Source of the DNA: Cladocopium goreaui
Lineage: Eukaryota; Sar; Dinophyceae; Suessiales; Symbiodiniaceae
DNA length: 64,000 nt
NCBI GenBank assembly: GCA_947184155.2
Contig: CAMXCT020001724.1
Span: 124,001 to 188,000 of the forward strand
Reading direction: 5' to 3'
Numbering within the stretch: position 1 is the stretch's first letter; every line of letters starts with the position of its first letter. Shown here in pieces: positions 33,501 through 41,988 of this stretch. The notes under the pieces are model-generated. The model was not told the origin of the DNA. It did no database searches and was given only the letters and a program-made list of their open reading frames with translations. The position numbers and the translations under genes were made by a program.

Positions 33501-33990
33501 AGATTCCGAGATGCAGGCGCATCAAGTGTGTAGGCACATGCAAGAGGAGATCTGACAGCGTAGCATCAAGAGCGCGTGCAAGTGCAAGAGAAGATCGAGA
33601 AGATCTGACAGCGAAGTGTTTGTGCAAAAGCAAGAAAAGATCTGACAGCGTAGCATCAAGGATTGTGCAAGTGCAGGAGAAGATCCGACAGCGAAGCATC
33701 AAGCGTTTGCGAAAGAGCCAGAGAAGATCTCACGCCGTAGCATCAAGAGTGTGCAAGTGCAAGAGAAGACCGACAAGATCTGAAAGTGTAGCATCAAGAG
33801 AAGATGGAGAAGATCTGACGGCGGAATTCAGTGTTTGTGCAAGTGCAAGAGAGAAGTTCTGACAGTGTAGCATCAAGTGATAGCAAGTGTTTGCGCAAGT
33901 GCTAGAGAAAACCTTACAGCGTAGCATCAAGGAAATTGCGCGAGTGCTAGAGAAGATCTGACAGCGAGCCTCAAGAGTGTCTGCAAGATC
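33500..33990. repeat. Degenerate ~40-55-bp tandem repeat
   Basis: At least eight copies built around AGAAGATCTGACAGCGTAGC, then ATCAAG and GTGCAAGTGCAAG. AGCATCAAG occurs near 33564, 33651, 33697, 33738, 33790, 33869 and 33922. Spacing is irregular. Confidence 0.85.
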
Positions 33991-34053
33991 ATGATTTTAT
34001 GAAAGTTTTATGGATCTCGAAACCATTGATTTTTCGTTTTCATTAAAATCCAA

Positions 34054-34120
34054 AAATCAACGTTTTTTATTGATTTTTGAGATTTAGTGAAAATCAAAAA
34101 TCAATAAAAAACGTTGATTT
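34054..34120. repeat. Perfect 27-bp inverted repeat, 13-nt loop
   Basis: The arms 34054-34080 and 34094-34120 are exact reverse complements (AAATCAACGTTTTTTATTGA at the start of the left arm). The word TTTTCGTTTTCAT/TCTCGTTTTCAT flanks both sides as a direct repeat. It sits 66 bases from the truncated end of the copia element. Confidence 0.95.
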
Positions 34121-34185
34121 CTCGTTTTCATCGATCTTTAAAAATCATACTTTTTTAATGGTTTTCTACTTTTGCCTGACTTTTA

Positions 34186-34710
34186 CTACCTGAAACAGAA
34201 ACGAGGCTCACAGGCCCACAACGTCGGACCTAAGGTATAAACATCATAGCCCCCCTGATTGTTCCCGTCGGTGATGCTAGGACAACTTTTCAATGTGACC
34301 TTTTTGTCAAAGAAAGTTATGCGACTCGAATTTTGACAAGTTACATCTCCCCCCTCATCAACCGGCTGGTACAATCTTTTTCGGGGTTGAATGTGGTGTC
34401 TTATCCATGCCATGTTAGTTTCATCATGCTCCCACCAGTCTTGTGTTCTGTGTTGTGCGGCTGCTGACTTCTTGGCATCAAAGGCGGATGCAAAAGGGTG
34501 TGCCTGCGAAGGCAACCGGATGTTTTGGAATTCACGATGCATACAGCCAAAGTAGCGATCATATGGCTCAGGATCACCAATGTTCACTGCAGCCTTGACG
34601 CTTGCCCATGCCTTTTCCAAATTGGCAGTGGGGCCAGCCATCTTGAAGTCATCTACATACACACAACCAAAAGACAGTTGAGCTCTTGATGATGAAAAAT
34701 TGAATGCCAA
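34186..34710 (-). CDS. Copia RT C-terminal fragment (frame-shifted)
   Basis: Continues pol in another frame. It carries the RT catalytic motif VYVDDF about 17 residues in, then a region with HHIQPRKRLYQP that does not look like RNase H. It ends at TAG near 34186. It overlaps the end of the main pol frame by 58 nt; the shift must lie in 34653-34710. Confidence 0.75.
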   Translation of the reverse strand: MAFNFSSSRAQLSFGCVYVDDFKMAGPTANLEKAWASVKAAVNIGDPEPYDRYFGCMHREFQNIRLPSQAHPFASAFDAKKSAAAQHRTQDWWEHDETNMAWIRHHIQPRKRLYQPVDEGGDVTCQNSSRITFFDKKVTLKSCPSITDGNNQGGYDVYTLGPTLWACEPRFCFR

Positions 34711-37700
34711 ATGTCAGGTAAAATCTGCTTCCAACCCTGTTTTACCACGCGGCTATTGAGATGATTTTCCCAAATACCCCCACTATCAGGATGACCATAA
34801 AGGGCAAGTAACATGGGAACCATGGGTTGCCAATACTTTTTCTCCCAATCTTTGGGCCATCTGTTGCGTGGAAGTGACAACCATGTGGGCACCCCTGTGA
34901 AGAGGGCTTGTATGTAGGCTTGGATTGCATCTGCCTGCTGTTTGGAGAACCCGGGCTGACTACCGAAAGCATCTAGCAGCTTTGCTGCTTCCATGGATGC
35001 TGGGGAAGAGCCTAACTCATTAAAGAGTGCGTGATCGGAATTCTCGTCTCTGACATTGTTCCCTTGGAAAACCGTCCTACCCTTGAACTTCCGGCGAGGG
35101 TCTGATTCAGGCAATTCAGAACCCTTCTCATAGCAAGCCTCAAAGATTCGACCTAGGTGCACAGTTTGGCCATTGCGACGAGCCTCAGCTACTATGTCGC
35201 GGCACTCACGAACACGCTTCTCATCCCAAACACCCTTATTACGGAGGTTTTCCCACTCCTTATCAAGGGCGGCCTTAGCCTTGGGGTTGCTGGCAATCTC
35301 ATCTTTTGATACAAGCCTAGCAACTGAAGCGAAAAGCTCGAGTGCGACCTTGAACTCAAGTTCCTTGATCTTCTCTCTGACGAGCTCTCTAATTCTGGGC
35401 CGGTGCTCAATTGTGGCAGGCGCGGCAGCTTTTGGCATTGCCGGCACGGAAAACTTTTGGGAAGTGGCTGGAACAATTTCCCAAACATTGCCTACGAGCT
35501 TTGCAGTTGCAGGAGGGCGTTGAGTTGCCTCAAGCCGGGCTGGTGAAGATTTCTTCTTTTTGCCCTTGCTGCCAGACGATGATGTTGGCTTTTCCTCCTG
35601 CTCCTTGGCTGCATTCTTGGCTTCCTCCTCGATGATCTGTTTCCTTTCCTGGGGGTTTAACATCTTCCACAGTTCTGAGTCAATCCCTGACGGACGCTTT
35701 GAACCTTTATAGTTACGTACGATCCGGTGACCATCCCAATGATACCCATCTGGAATAATTTCACCTTTGGGGGTCAATTTGAGATCTGGGAATACAGGCG
35801 CTTCGGGTGCATCAGGCTCGACATCGCTGTCGGCTGGTAGAGGCGTCCCTGGCTCATATTCATACTCATCTTGTGGCGGATGCAAACTGGACTCAAAAGG
35901 CACAGCTTTAGGAGTCTGCGGAATGACCTGATCTTCGAGGCGGTCGGCTTTGGGTGCTTTTGAGTCAATCAGAGCTTTCAAAGGAAAGATGAAACCCTCG
36001 GATGGCAATTCCAACCTCTTCGTTCTTTGGATTGTCAGTGCACCCCAGTTGACATGATAATCTGCGGCTTCCAGCTTGGCAACTAAGTATTCACCCTTCC
36101 AATCATGACCTGGTTGGATGTAATACCCAAGGAAAATTCCTTCATTCGCTGTTGGGGAGAGTTTACCCGATGTGTTATCCAACCTCTTGGGGTTATTCCA
36201 GAACAACACTTTGGCACCAAATGGAATGTGCATTGCAGGGAACTCTTCACCGAATCTGAGTTGCCAAGGGGATTCACTGCCGTCAAGCTGGGGGCTTGCA
36301 TTGATCGCGGTCGCATGATGCTGCATGGCCAATGGCCACATCTTCAAAGGAAGTCCTGATTGCAACAAGTTGCTCCGGGCACCTTCCAACATCTGACGAA
36401 CTTCGCGCTCAGCAAAAGACTTTGATGAATCTACGTATTCAATGGAAGTTTGATGTCTGTAACCCAAATCCTTGATGGCCCTGATCAATTCTGGGGAATT
36501 GTCAGTATACACAACTTGAACATCATCCTTTGATCCAATGAAGTGATTCAAACCATCAACACAGCTTTGTGAATCCTTGGACTGGCTAGGGTAGACATAC
36601 CGATATTGGGTGTGCAGATCTTTCAACACCAATGCAACTTGCTCCCCCCTGAAACCCTCTTCTACATTTTTCTTAATGATGACATGATCCCCAATGATGT
36701 GGTCACCAAACATCTCAGTTTCAATTCTCTTCTTACCACCTTTCTTTCGTGCCTGAGGAGCCATCATTCTTGCCCGTTGGCAGGTTCTGCAAAATGGGTT
36801 CTTGGGGAAATGAGTGTACTGATGTTGGGTACTTGCAGCTTCGGCCAGCAAATCCTCAGTCTTGCGGCTTCGGATATACTCCTGCTGAGCATCGTCCTCC
36901 ACCAGCTCGTCCAACTGCTCTTCATCTTGGGCTTCGTCCCGCTTGGCTTTCGAGCTCGACCGTGAGGTCGGCATTGCAAACAACTTTCTAAGGTGCTTAT
37001 CCTTTTGAAATTGATCTTTGGGATAAACCTTGCAACTATCATCCAAGACTGGGACATGACCTTCGATCTTGAGCTGGACGACCTTGTCGTCTGGACGGAC
37101 TAGGATTGGTTTGCCATTTGCAGGCCATACAAAACTGTAACCCTGATCTACACATCTCGTCCCTACGGAGAGCACAGCTGGGGTATGATCAAGTACGTAC
37201 GGATGCACAGGATCTGGCAATGCGGACAACTTGACATCGGCAACCTCGTTTGCCTCGGTCGAACCATTGGCTGTGACTAAGGAAATCGGATGCTCGGCTG
37301 CACGGCAGTTCTTGGCGCTAACATCCCTCAGCATACCCTTGGACACAAGATCGGATTCACTACCTGAGTCGACAAGCCAACTGACGCCGGCCTTTGGCGC
37401 AGCCGTGGCAATTGACGGAAAACGACCAATGTCTCTAAGAGCTTTGGGACCGCTGATGAACCTGCACTCTTTGCACGTGATGTCACATGTGTCCTCATTC
37501 CAACAACAAAACCCACAACTAGGTGCAACATCTGAATCATGAAGTTTCACAGTTTCTTGAAGCTGTCTTGCACGAACCTGAGCCTCATGTTGTTCAACCT
37601 TAGATGAAACTGGAACGTCTTCAGCCGTCTTGTACACCTTAGTGAACTCTCTTGGACGGTGCTTGACTGGGACTTGACGACCAACTGCCTTCACCTCGAT

Positions 37701-38399
37701 CACATGTGGGGCCTTTCGGAATCTAAGACGCTTCATGCTGACACTTGACTCATCAGAGCACGAAGTTGCCTTCGGCTGTTTTCGGGCAATGCAGGCGAAC
37801 TTCCGAATCAGACATGGAGCGGCTGTGGAATCCTTGCTCTTCTTTTTGGGAGCGGGTGAATTGGCCCTTTTGGTGTCTTTGGTGGCGGCAGCGGCTTTGT
37901 CATCATGCTTATAAAAACATTTGTCACCACGTCTGCACTTTCCCTGGGCATGATAGATACACGGGGTTTTGGCCATCTCTTCCTTGGACATTTTCTTCCC
38001 CTTATCATCTTTGTTGCCCCTTGATGGTGAACGTGTCTTGGTTCTTCTGGGTGATTGAGTTCGAGATTTATCATCTTTGACATGCTTAAATGGACACTTT
38101 TTCCCCTTATCACAGGTACCCTTTAGGAACTTATAGCAAATTTTGTCACCTTTGCCACCTCGTTCCTGCGATCTACCACGACTCGGAGAGCCCTTTCGGC
38201 CGCCGCGACCATCGCCTTTGGCGGGTGCGGCCTTTGTGTCCTTGATCCCAGCCTTGTTCTTCTCCGCGATGCGGTTCCTGTTTTCCCTCAATCGTTCACG
38301 GTCGATCAAGTTCTTCATGGATTGGTGAAGAAAACTATAAGACTTTTCATGGGATTTCTCATGTGCACGATCAAACATCTCGATGTCGTATTTCAGCAA
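34653..38399 (-). CDS. Copia pol: CCCH fingers, protease, integrase, RT N-terminus
   Basis: The open frame extends right to a stop at 38445-38447. Counted from the first codon at 38399: two CCCH zinc fingers (C88-x7-C-x5-C-x3-H106 and C147-x7-C-x5-C-x3-H165) in basic Ser/Lys-rich sequence; a Cys-rich patch (C295-C312); a protease motif VDSG (D344); an integrase zinc-like start (HFPKNPFCRTC) and catalytic core with D571, D633 (YTDNSPE) and E664; then copia-type RT blocks (ADAIQAYIQALFTG, ALYGHPDSG). RT is broken off before its YVDD, which lies in the next frame. CCCH fingers in place of the usual CCHC knuckle are unusual for copia. Confidence 0.85.
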   Translation of the reverse strand: MLKYDIEMFDRAHEKSHEKSYSFLHQSMKNLIDRERLRENRNRIAEKNKAGIKDTKAAPAKGDGRGGRKGSPSRGRSQERGGKGDKICYKFLKGTCDKGKKCPFKHVKDDKSRTQSPRRTKTRSPSRGNKDDKGKKMSKEEMAKTPCIYHAQGKCRRGDKCFYKHDDKAAAATKDTKRANSPAPKKKSKDSTAAPCLIRKFACIARKQPKATSCSDESSVSMKRLRFRKAPHVIEVKAVGRQVPVKHRPREFTKVYKTAEDVPVSSKVEQHEAQVRARQLQETVKLHDSDVAPSCGFCCWNEDTCDITCKECRFISGPKALRDIGRFPSIATAAPKAGVSWLVDSGSESDLVSKGMLRDVSAKNCRAAEHPISLVTANGSTEANEVADVKLSALPDPVHPYVLDHTPAVLSVGTRCVDQGYSFVWPANGKPILVRPDDKVVQLKIEGHVPVLDDSCKVYPKDQFQKDKHLRKLFAMPTSRSSSKAKRDEAQDEEQLDELVEDDAQQEYIRSRKTEDLLAEAASTQHQYTHFPKNPFCRTCQRARMMAPQARKKGGKKRIETEMFGDHIIGDHVIIKKNVEEGFRGEQVALVLKDLHTQYRYVYPSQSKDSQSCVDGLNHFIGSKDDVQVVYTDNSPELIRAIKDLGYRHQTSIEYVDSSKSFAEREVRQMLEGARSNLLQSGLPLKMWPLAMQHHATAINASPQLDGSESPWQLRFGEEFPAMHIPFGAKVLFWNNPKRLDNTSGKLSPTANEGIFLGYYIQPGHDWKGEYLVAKLEAADYHVNWGALTIQRTKRLELPSEGFIFPLKALIDSKAPKADRLEDQVIPQTPKAVPFESSLHPPQDEYEYEPGTPLPADSDVEPDAPEAPVFPDLKLTPKGEIIPDGYHWDGHRIVRNYKGSKRPSGIDSELWKMLNPQERKQIIEEEAKNAAKEQEEKPTSSSGSKGKKKKSSPARLEATQRPPATAKLVGNVWEIVPATSQKFSVPAMPKAAAPATIEHRPRIRELVREKIKELEFKVALELFASVARLVSKDEIASNPKAKAALDKEWENLRNKGVWDEKRVRECRDIVAEARRNGQTVHLGRIFEACYEKGSELPESDPRRKFKGRTVFQGNNVRDENSDHALFNELGSSPASMEAAKLLDAFGSQPGFSKQQADAIQAYIQALFTGVPTWLSLPRNRWPKDWEKKYWQPMVPMLLALYGHPDSGGIWENHLNSRVVKQGWKQILPDIWHSIFHHQELNCLLVVCM

Positions 38400-40066
38400 C
38401 TGACTTGGTCGGTCTGCCTCAATAAGATGTCCCTTAACACAGCATCATCAGGGGTGACAGCCATGCCAGCTAGGGTAGCATCCCATTTGTTGATGAATCT
38501 TCGGAGATCCTGGACAGTATCGCCTACTTTGACAACACCCAAAAGATCTTCTACTCTGTAAAGGCTACCTGCTTCTTCTGATGTTTTGAAGTAGTCCTCA
38601 AACATGAGCAGAACATACCTTCCCCTGACCTGGATGCCTTTTCGGGATTGCTGCTCTTTGAAATTCAGGATCCTAGTTGCGAGGTCCCCTCCGGCTGAGC
38701 GCGTGAGCGCTGCTGATAGCTTTGTATCCAGCGTGAGGAACTTTCCGGGATCTTGAAGTCTCTTCTCCAACTGCTCCCTGGTGCACTCTTGATCGTACAC
38801 CTCATTGAGCCAGAGCCATGCCTCGTCTGGGCGATCTGAGCAACTTTTCACTTCATCCCTGACATGGTTCTTCCAAGTCCTATATGACTCCGGAGCGGGC
38901 ATGTTGTTCAGCTTGATGATTTCGGCCTCCTTAGTTTTTGGCTTATCCTTTTCTTCCCTTTGGGTTAAGGCTTTTACCAATTCAATAAGATCTGAGGGAC
39001 CCATCACTTGCTGTTGCTTGGTTACGCTCTTCGGGGAATCATTTGGGGGAGTTTTGATAGCTTCAGTGGGAGTGAAAAACCCTGACTGCGTTGGCAATTG
39101 GGGCTGGTCGTTGCCGACAGCCGGTTTCTGCTTGGGACTGCCACCTTTGAGCAGCTCATCCAACTTGGCTTTTGCTTCTTGTGCCAACACTGCAAGCGTT
39201 TTCAGCTCTTGAATCGGCTCATCACTGCCTTTGGCAGCCTGTGCATCGGATGCTTTAGGAGTGGCAATATTGAAGTGGGGCACGCTAGTGGTAGCGGCTG
39301 GCTCGGCATTCTGGACGGATGCTTTCGGAACGGAGGCATGCTGCGCTTTGGCAACATGCTTTAACTGCTCCTGAAGGTCATCGATTTGGTCCTGAAGGCT
39401 GAGATTCTGAGCCGCTGCCTCGTTGATCTTGTCGGCCATCTCCTTCTTGTAGTTCTCGAATTCGGTCCTCAAACTGATGAACCTGGCCTGATCAATTGCA
39501 GCCTGATCTTCATATTGCTTCTTTGTGGCAGCTATGGCATTCTTTGCATGTTCAACTGTCTGTGCATAGGAAGCTTCGAATTCACTAGTGATACGTTGCC
39601 TTTCCTCTGCAATTTTCTGATCATGCTTTGTGTTTGCCTCTACCTTGAAATCCTCTACTCTTTTGTCATGCGATGCCTGAGCCTGATTTAACCTGACCTC
39701 CAACTCGTCGCCTCGTTTCCTTTCCTCGTTGACAGCACTAATGGCCTTACCTTCAACCTCCTGCAGCCTTTGCTCATACTCCTGCTCTTGCATTACGAGC
39801 CTACTTGACCATTCGTTTCGAATTGAGTCAACTACTCCATGCATTATCTGAAGGTGCCTCTGTTCAGCTTCCCTCATGACTTGCAGGGTATTCCCACTAG
39901 TGATTTGGGACAGGTTGTTTTGTATGAAGGTAAAGTACGCTACAACGGGTTGAAACATTGTTTCGTCATCCATCGGCTCGGGGTTGCCCCCGGCCACATT
40001 GGGCACGGCGATGGCCGATGGACCTGACCCTGGAACGGCGAGAGGAAGGTCGGTTGGGGTCCCCAT
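38393..40066 (-). CDS. Copia gag
   Basis: ATG at 40066, 557 codons, TGA at 38393-38395. A Pro/Ala-rich N-terminus is followed by a long coiled coil (about residues 55-240, Glu/Lys/Ala/Gln-rich), then Ser/Pro linkers and a C-terminal capsid-like domain (residues ~380-550, with AWLWLNEVYDQECTREQLEK). Overlap with the pol frame is about 50 nt (38393-38444). Whether pol is reached by programmed frameshift or the element is simply broken cannot be told from one copy. Confidence 0.8.
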   Translation of the reverse strand: MGTPTDLPLAVPGSGPSAIAVPNVAGGNPEPMDDETMFQPVVAYFTFIQNNLSQITSGNTLQVMREAEQRHLQIMHGVVDSIRNEWSSRLVMQEQEYEQRLQEVEGKAISAVNEERKRGDELEVRLNQAQASHDKRVEDFKVEANTKHDQKIAEERQRITSEFEASYAQTVEHAKNAIAATKKQYEDQAAIDQARFISLRTEFENYKKEMADKINEAAAQNLSLQDQIDDLQEQLKHVAKAQHASVPKASVQNAEPAATTSVPHFNIATPKASDAQAAKGSDEPIQELKTLAVLAQEAKAKLDELLKGGSPKQKPAVGNDQPQLPTQSGFFTPTEAIKTPPNDSPKSVTKQQQVMGPSDLIELVKALTQREEKDKPKTKEAEIIKLNNMPAPESYRTWKNHVRDEVKSCSDRPDEAWLWLNEVYDQECTREQLEKRLQDPGKFLTLDTKLSAALTRSAGGDLATRILNFKEQQSRKGIQVRGRYVLLMFEDYFKTSEEAGSLYRVEDLLGVVKVGDTVQDLRRFINKWDATLAGMAVTPDDAVLRDILLRQTDQVSC

Positions 40067-40108
40067 AGCAAAGTAGTGAGACTACGGCTGATAACCTGTA
40101 TTTTACAA

Positions 40109-40120
40109 GGTCAGCCACCA
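40109..40120 (-). promoter_or_regulatory. Primer-binding site of the copia element
   Basis: On the minus strand, TGGTGGCTGACC lies three bases after the LTR end (...TGTAACA TAT TGG), the standard copia layout. It would pair with a tRNA 3' end reading GGTCAGCCACCA. The tRNA identity is not known. Confidence 0.65.
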
Positions 40121-40123
40121 ATA

Positions 40124-40250
40124 TGTTACAATAACAATGGGGGCAAGTAACCGCTAAGCTGTTGGCACTGTTTTGAACCAACGCTACAGAGTAGTACGAT
40201 GATATATACAATACATGGTTTTACTGCAGGAGTTTTTACAGATAAAGAAC
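40124..40250 (-). repeat. 5' LTR of the copia element (outer edge uncertain)
   Basis: On the minus strand it ends ...TTGTTATTGTAACA beside the primer site. It contains TATATATCATCG, a possible TATA-like promoter. The outer edge is unknown because no second LTR exists for comparison; TGTTCTTTATC near 40250 is one candidate start. Confidence 0.5.
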
Positions 40251-40371
40251 ATCTTGGAAACAGTTGCGTCACATGCCGGAAAAAAAAATATAGGAATGGC
40301 CTATGGGCCTATGTAGCACCTGTGTTTTCAAACGGTGAGCATCTCGAATCTCACCCCAGCATGACCCGAGC

Positions 40372-40493
40372 TTCTTGATGAAGCCGCCAGACAACTCGTA
40401 GCGCATCGCGAGGGCAGCAAAGTCGACATCCCCCGACAGCGGCAGAGTGGAGGGGATCAAAGAGGTCCAAATATGCCGTCGCAAAACATGGTC
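40372..40493 (-). CDS. AAA+ ATPase exon: C-terminal helical domain
   Basis: Acceptor TTTGAG then GACC. Frame DHVLRRHIWTSLIPSTLPLS then DVDFAALAMRYELSGGFIK, typical of the AAA lid domain. Ends with AA before a GC donor, which would give the usual Asn after Lys. Confidence 0.85.
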
Positions 40494-40644
40494 CTCAAAG
40501 GAATTACCAGGATACGCCGATACGCAGCAGATTTCAGCAGATTTCAGCAGATTTCTGTGCAACATGGTCAATAAAACATGGCGCCAAATCACCCCTGCCA
40601 TGCAACAGTTCTACTGTCGCTCATCCATCTTGCATCCATGGCTC

Positions 40645-40733
40645 TGGTTTCTGAAACTCAATTGCCAAGGTAATGCGTCTATGCATTGCTTCGTCCAGAT
40701 CAAAGGGTCGATTCGTGGCCAAGATGATCATGC
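40645..40733 (-). CDS. AAA+ ATPase exon: sensor 1 and arginine finger
   Basis: Acceptor CACCAG then GC; completes Gly with the previous exon. Frame MIILATNRPFDLDEAMHRRI then TLAIEFQKP. Asn of ATNR is sensor 1, and HRRI holds the arginine finger. A GA donor (CCA|GAGCC) gives phase 0 to the next exon. Confidence 0.9.
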
Positions 40734-41145
40734 CTGGTGACGTAATGACTACCACTGGTAGACACAAAGGCCAGCTACGAGTACTGCCATTTCTCTACAA
40801 AACAAGCGCACGGCAAGCCTAAAAAAGGCAGAGTCAGGAACCAAAATGTTAAATAAGAATGACGTTGATTAGCTTGAATTAGTCAACGTCCGTCTTCGCG
40901 AAAGCTTGTCAAGCATTTTGTGGTACAGTAAGACCTTTGTTGGTTGGTTTAATCCCTGCTTTTGTTAGTTTAATCCCTGAACCTGTTGATTCAGTCCTTA
41001 TTTCTGATGCATGAAACCCGCATATACTCTAATCTCTAATCATTTAATGTTGTAGTTCTGAAGTACCAAAAAACAAACTCACCCTATCCACCTTGCCCCC
41101 TCTTTATGCAGCACCCCCCCCGGGGCAACGGCAACGGCCCCGCAC

Positions 41146-41245
41146 CATCGTGGCGTTCGATCTCTGTCAGCAACATGTTCACATCGCGCTGGTTAGACTT
41201 GTCACGGGACTCAAAAATGGATTCGCATTCATCAAAGAAGAGCAC
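41146..41245 (-). CDS. AAA+ ATPase exon: Walker B
   Basis: Acceptor GTTCAG then GTG; GT donor (GATG|GTGCGG). Frame VLFFDECESIFESRDKSNQR then DVNMLLTEIERHD. The DE pair of Walker B is intact. Phase 0 on entry, 1 nt on exit, matching both neighbours exactly. Confidence 0.95.
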
Positions 41246-41896
41246 CTGAACAGCAAGAGAACCAATAGATTTGTCATACGTACTGAGGAGTATGGGGGGT
41301 TCAACATGTTGCCACCCTCAGACTACTAGGGGGTATCCTGTCTGCCTGGAAACAATTCTAGAGATTCTGGGACCCTTGCAATTGGATGCAATTGGTCACC
41401 ATTCATCATTCTGACATATCCCAACACGCTGTTCCCGTGAATGTTCGAACAATCAACCGACCACACCGTGAACACATCATGTTTTTTTGTGGGGAAGCTG
41501 GAGCATCATTTGCACGAAAGCTGTTCGAGCATAAAGTTGATTTTTGCACAAATTGCTCATTGATTGCAAGCTGGACCGATCGCAGGAAAGCATCTCAGAG
41601 GTTGATTCTTGGTTTGTTCGGATTAAGGAATCAATGCAGAGCTATGCGACCAGAAGAATCGCTAAGAGCGGCACGAAGGGATACACTTATCTAAAGATGT
41701 AAATTTGATCCATTTGGGTCTCAGGCCCGCACCCGAAGTATTCCGGACAAATTACGATAACCTCATCCCAAACATTCCAACAACTTAAAAGACTTAAACA
41801 TCCCCAAACAAAAACAACATAATATAATAATATCAATAATGTTTTTTCCCATATGACATGGTATATATGGTATATATATGTTCTATGATATCTGGT
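41246..41896. other. Host intron left of the LINE
   Basis: Ordinary sequence of the AAA+ intron up to the target-site duplication. With the 54 bases on the other side, the pre-insertion intron would be about 0.7 kb. No exon seen. Confidence 0.8.
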
Positions 41897-41911
41897 TGGT
41901 GGTTTGGAACA
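41897..41911. repeat. LINE target-site duplication, left copy
   Basis: TGGTGGTTTGGAACA, identical to 51438-51452. Flanking bases differ on both sides, so the 15-bp length is exact. Confidence 0.95.
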
Positions 41912-41988
41912 GCACGGGCTCAATTCCCTGCCAGCACTTGGGGTGCTGCGCTTAGCCGAATATTGAGCGTAGTTTTTCTTGCACTGCC

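Larger units (their letters stand above)
34186..40250 (-). mobile_element. Degraded Ty1/copia-type LTR retrotransposon
   Basis: Reads right to left: LTR edge (40124), primer-binding site, gag (40066-38393), pol with CCCH fingers, protease, integrase and RT (38399-34653), then an RT fragment in another frame (34710-34186). There is no RNase H and no second LTR, so the element is truncated at its 3' end. At least two frame breaks suggest it is dead, although the gag/pol one could be a programmed frameshift. It lies next to the AAA+ exon at 40372, in the same orientation as that gene. Confidence 0.85.

Noticed and set aside
33480..34190. Second LTR of the copia element
   Set aside because: No copy of TGTTACAATAACA or other LTR sequence was found left of 34186; only tandem repeats and a palindrome.
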